Shown in pieces: positions 59,985 to 64,000 of a stretch of 64,000 bases of DNA. Each line of letters opens with the position of its first letter. The first letter of the stretch is position 1. The position numbers and the translations under genes are program-made. The DNA comes from Astragalus membranaceus. Lineage: Eukaryota; Streptophyta; Magnoliopsida; Fabales; Fabaceae. The stretch covers positions 189,581,068 through 189,645,067 of the forward strand of contig CM076846.1 in NCBI GenBank assembly GCA_039519185.1. Direction: 5' to 3'. The notes beneath the pieces were generated by a model that saw only the letters and a program-made list of their open reading frames with translations, was not told the DNA's origin and ran no database searches.

Positions 59985-60175
59985 CGTCTCTTGTGGACGC
60001 TAAAAATAATATTTAAAAATTAAGTATTTAGCGTCCGCCATTTCTAGAGTAGCGTCCGCCATAGCCGACGCTAATATTTTTTTTCAACTGAAAAAAAAAT
60101 TCGTGGGTTGCGCGGGTCAAGCCGACTCTAGGCCGACACTATTAGCGTGGGTGTCGTGGCCGACGCTAAATAATG
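59985..60175. repeat. Right subterminal repeats of CACTA-3
   Basis: AGCGTCGTC, TAGCGTCCGCCAT, GCCGACGCTAATA and GGCCGACGCTAAATAATGG mirror the left array. Confidence 0.85.
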
Positions 60176-60206
60176 GACTCTAAAAAGCCATTTTCTAGTA
60201 GTGAAT

Positions 60207-61015
60207 GTGTCCAATCAGTGTATATATATATATACATAACCTATCATGTACAGAACATACAGATTTTATGAAATAAAATTTACAAGTCTTTTACAATTTA
60301 TATACCCTAAAGGTCTCTGCTTTCCTTTCTTCTGTGTAGCTATCATTCTTGTTCATCTTATAAGATTGTGCATGAGCCAGGTCCTTTCAGCCAGTGGCTG
60401 ATACCAAACCTCACAAACAGAGAAAAGGAAATAGTGTGTTAGTGAGTTTCTCAGTGACTGAAAAACAAATAGTAAAGAAAAACAGAGAGAGAGGGGTGAG
60501 GTTTTACCTTGTTCTCAAGGAGAGAACCATAACTGTTAGTCACAAGGCGTGAAGATCCAGGATATGCAAATACAAGAAAACAGAAGTTAAACGGAGTTTT
60601 AGCATATCAGAGAAACCTTCAACAGAAAAGAAAAGATCAGAGAGTGATCTTTACCTTGCTTGGAGGTTTCAGAAGCAGATCTGTACCAGAAAAGTCACAA
60701 CAACAGGATATTAGGGTTTCTGTGTATCAAATCAGAAAGATAACAGAAACATACAAGAAAGAAAGAGATCTGCCTTCATCTAAAGTCATTCTGGTGTGCG
60801 GTGAGAAGAAGGAGCACCATCTCACCCAGAAAGAGAAGATCAAGAGAAGAATTAGTTTGTGAAACTAGGGTTTCACGAAACAGAAGAAGAAAATCAAGAA
60901 AGAGAACAGGAAAGGAGTTATAACTGTGTAGTGTTGCCAAACGAAGATTCGCTGTGAATCTGGAAGCGTGTTTCCATCGAAGAACCAGCAGAACTTAAGA
61001 ACCCTAGTGTTTGCG
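60207..61015 (+). repeat. Copia-LTR-like sequence, right part
   Basis: Continues the sequence interrupted at 39614. A TATA-like stretch (GTATATATATATAC near 60218) is followed by A/G-rich transcribed-leader sequence like that of the LTR at 2424-3883. The outer end is not clear; a different element seems to start near 61016. Confidence 0.4.
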
Positions 61016-64000
61016 CGTGTGTGTTCTAGTCGCAATATCAGTGCAAGTATACACGTCGTACAAGTAATAAAGTGGATAAAAAGTAAGAGATCGTTCCCAC
61101 GAGGATTGATTTACTTTCAAAGTTCAAGTCTTTAAAACACAAGTGAAACAAGTAATAAGTCGGCACTAAAAGTTGGTATTAAGACTAAGAACGTAGATAA
61201 AGCAAGTAAACAGGAAGTGGTTGTGAATATGGAAGGGTATGAGTTGGATTGCTGTATGCAAGTAAATCTCCTCTAGTCAGACGTTATAACGTATACACGT
61301 TAATACGTACAAATGCTATGCTGTATAGACGTTATAACGTTTGAACGCTGTTGCAAAAGAGCTGTGCTTTTCAGTCACAAAACGTCAGAGCTTCAAGTAC
61401 TAGAATTCCTATGTCTAGGTTCTAAGTAGGCCTACTCCTGTATTTTAAGTACCCACAGCAATGTCCTATGAACTATTATCCATTCTATGTCTAGACTTAG
61501 ATAAAAATGCCTAAATGTCTTTAGTGCACCTTTTCATTCACATAAATCTTTGAGTTCTTTTCATATACCATGTCTGTACCTATGAATCTACTTATTTTAA
61601 GTGGCCAGTTCAAAACAAGTTTGGAAATATTAACATGCAAAGATTTAAAACGCATAAACATCATTACTTCATACCATTAGACTAAAGGTTCATTACATGC
61701 AAATCAACAACCCAACTTCAAATGTTTAGCTCATGCTGAGCATCTTTACAGAAAGAAGAGGAAGTGAAATCCAAATACCGCACATAGAGAAAAGGAGACT
61801 AAGCGCAGAAGATACGCCTAAGTAGCCTTCCTTCATGCACGCTGTAGAGACGTTGCAACGTCTGAGCTTCACAGTAATGGGTGCGAATGGAAATAAAAAA
61901 TGGAGCTTGAGGAGAGTTCGAATGAAGAAGTCTGTGTCCAGAACTTCTTTTAGAAAACTCCTCTGGAAAATGGAGGAAGGTGGATGATGAATGGATGGGT
62001 CGATTCCCCCCCTCTCTTTTCGTAGAGAGAGATAAGCTTTCTTAAATAGCCAAAAAAAAACAGAAGGTCACATGCTTGCTGATGTCATTCCCCACCTTCC
62101 AAGCTTGCTTGTAAATTAATTCTGTTCTGAAATGACACTGCACTGCTACAGTGCGTCAGCCGCGTCAGCGATGAGGAGAGAGAAGATCTTCTGCACTTCT
62201 AGATCTTTGACCATCATTTCTTGTGCGCCAAAAATAAGATATTTCTTTCTTGCTCTGCTGCCTTCCTTCAGACGTGATGAGGGAAGTTGCCACGTTCAGT
62301 TTACTACACAAACACAAGAAGCATCAAAACGCTCACAAAGGCTCCAATTGGTGCCAAAATGCATAGAATTTGTAATTTAGCCCCTTTCTAACTAAAAAGC
62401 AATAAACTAACAGAAACTTAATAGAAACAACCTACTATTGCCAGAGAACTTGCATGATTTAGCTTTGAATAAGTATAAATAACTCATATAAATATGAGTT
62501 ATCACACCCCCAAACTTAAACCATTGCTTGTCCTCAAGCAATCGAAACACTGCATATGAAAAGATGCAAGAAATTAAATACGCCAGCAGTTTACACCCTG
62601 CTCACCCATTTGATCAAAAATTATCCTCAAGGGGCTAATTCCTTCAGACTTACACTACACACTCACGCACCAATGCACAATTACATTCTAGATTCATTAC
62701 TGCCCAAAGTGAGTGTGTGATCTCTGTATCAATTCTATTCCTAGCTAGGTTCAGAAGCTATCCTAGCTTATGAAAGAGTGGTTTCCATATGGTGAGAGTA
62801 TAACATCTTTCAAAACAGAGAGTAGGCTAACATTTCCACATAAGACATGAGGGTTATTTTAAGCACGACAACGGGTCTTAATTTGGGTGTTAGGACTAGA
62901 TTAGTGCAAACTACTTTTTTTTGACTCACACAACGTAAAACACACAGAGGACTGCAACCCCTCATTACTGAGCAACTTTCATTTGATTCACTTCACTTTT
63001 GGTTTGGAGTTTTTGTGATTTTCTCCTTTTTGATCCTTTGGATTTGACGATTTTGGATTGAGATATTTGGGGTACCCAGTATTTGTTTCGGGAAATTGCA
63101 GCAAACACATAGGACATGTGGATTTTTCCACTTATTTGAAACAACACACACTTTTTGGTCTTTTTGGAGTAGACGTTATAACGTTTGATAACACAGAACA
63201 CAACACACAAACACACACGGCATACGTTATAACGTTACGGGTAGACGTTACAACGTTGCACTCACACAACACATGCACTAATCATCCTACAGTCTTTGCA
63301 CCCAGCCTTAGCACAACCTGATATACCCCCAAACTCAGTTTCTACTGCTACTTTAAGTTTTTAATCAAGTTTTACAATCACCAAAGTCAACCAAAACTAG
63401 TTTTAGCATCAAATAGTCCCTAGCTAACTAGGTTTTCCTCAAAACAGAGTTTGTGTGGAAGCAGTAATCAATTCTATTCATCTAAGCATGCATCAGCTAC
63501 TCACACAAAGTCACACATAGTCATTACTAGATTTAGCCCAAAGAGAAACATTTTTGATGATTAATAGAGTAGGAAAGTAAACCGATTATTATTATTATTT
63601 GTTTTTTTTTATTTTTTTTTATGCAAACACAAAACATAAAAATGATCCTCCCCCCCAGACACAAAGATGAGCAGTGTCCTCACTGCTCACTGATCTTCAA
63701 AAATGGGAGAGGAACACTCAAAAACAACACCAGCAAACAAACTACTGACTACTAACTAAAAACTACAACTATTCTACTGCTAAAAAGAGGGCTAAACTAC
63801 TTGTTCAGAACACCTGACCTGAGCCTTCCACTCTGTCTGGCTGGGATGCCTGCTTCAGCAGTCTTCTTTTTCTTTTAAAACTTCACCCAGGCAGCAAACG
63901 TGACAACGTCCTAGACACACAGAGACGTTATAACGTCTACCACACTTCAATAACTTGAGTCTTGAATCTCTCCTACCTTCAGCTTCCATTCCTGCACAAA
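61016..64000. mobile_element. Non-coding LTR-retrotransposon-like sequence, runs off the right edge
   Basis: Phrases such as GTCGTACAAGTAATAAAGTG, GATCGTTCCCACGAGGATTG and CACCCCCAAACTTAAACC followed by TTGCTTGTCCTCAAGCAA are familiar from plant Ty3/gypsy LTR-element non-coding regions; that is recall, not a search. No coding domain is seen. Five exact ACGTTATAACGT palindromes occur here. A hairpin AACTCATATAAATATGAGTT is at 62481-62500. Confidence 0.45.
61281..63936. repeat. Dispersed 12-base palindrome ACGTTATAACGT
   Basis: Exact copies at 61281, 61329, 63173, 63224 and 63925. Variants are ACGTTGCAACGT at 61850 (also palindromic), ACGTTACAACGT at 63245 and ACGTGACAACGT at 63898. Most are preceded by AG or TAG and several followed by CT or TT, extending the symmetry to AGACGTTATAACGTCT at 63923-63938. 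Confidence 0.9.

Larger units (their letters stand above)
39615..60203 (-). mobile_element. CACTA-3, Pack-CACTA with nested retrotransposons
   Basis: Starts CACTACTAGAAAAACAG at 39615 and ends with CATTTTCTAGTAGTG at 60203. AAT flanks both ends (39612-39614 and 60204-60206). Subterminal words AGCGTCGGCC and GCCCACGCTAA fill 39635-40000 and 59985-60175. No transposase was found. Minus-strand exons of a TRFL gene lie at 58104-59072, and unassigned exons at 40380-40790 and 57240-57880. About 16 kb of its 20.6 kb is nested retrotransposon DNA (about 40890-57019). Confidence 0.93.

Noticed and set aside
61281..63936. CRISPR-like array
   Set aside because: The repeat is a 12-base palindrome at irregular spacing in plant DNA, without direct-repeat and spacer periodicity.

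Overview
This is a plant nuclear window that is almost entirely transposable elements. Intron-exon gene fragments, plant-specific families (GLUTAMINE DUMPER, MLO, NOL chlorophyll b reductase, TRFL telomere-repeat binding), AT-rich spacers and CACTA, MULE, hAT, copia, gypsy and LINE elements all point to an angiosperm. A legume is my inference, from the Ogre-like LTR element and general resemblance; no search was run. I see one apparently intact host gene, a GLUTAMINE DUMPER-like gene at 24900-25436 on the plus strand.

Layout. 1-3883: a decayed Ty1/copia element on the minus strand with one long LTR, running off the left edge. 4418-11981: a 5'-truncated LINE with an 11-bp target duplication, split by a CACTA transposon (5356-11034, TSD CAT) that itself carries a Pack-MULE (5703-7095, 9-bp TSD) holding a CAF1 deadenylase pseudogene. 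12315-12445: a tRNA-derived SINE whose 3' tail matches that of the LINE. 12895-14240: a degenerate tandem repeat split by a second MULE (13003-14041); the same repeat recurs as a longer array at 18390-19322. 16481-20612: a Stowaway-like MITE and two non-autonomous hAT elements with 8-bp TSDs. 20613-24899: sparse spacer with three MITE-like hairpins. 24762-25436: promoter and coding region of the GDU-like gene. 26638-27666: a third hAT element with a partial tandem copy. 29517-35405: a Pack-CACTA (TSD AAT) carrying exons of at least four unrelated genes, all on the minus strand (NOL, cationic amino acid transporter, MLO, SAR1). 39615-60203: a third CACTA of 20.6 kb (TSD AAT) carrying exons of a TRFL gene. 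Nested in it is the 3' end of a Ty3/gypsy element, and inside that LTR is a very young, coding-free LTR element with 2.65-kb LTRs (43605-56580). The third CACTA sits in copia-LTR-like DNA (39377-39614 and 60207-about 61015). 61016-64000: non-coding LTR-element-like sequence with a strikingly repeated 12-bp palindrome.

The nesting gives a relative insertion order: LINE before CACTA-1 before Pack-MULE; and copia-like LTR before CACTA-3 before gypsy before the Ogre-like element. All three CACTA elements share CACTAC(A/T)AGAA ends but differ in their subterminal repeats, so they are different families. Two of them act as gene-fragment carriers. Captured exons keep canonical GT-AG introns, so capture was from genomic DNA rather than from mRNA.
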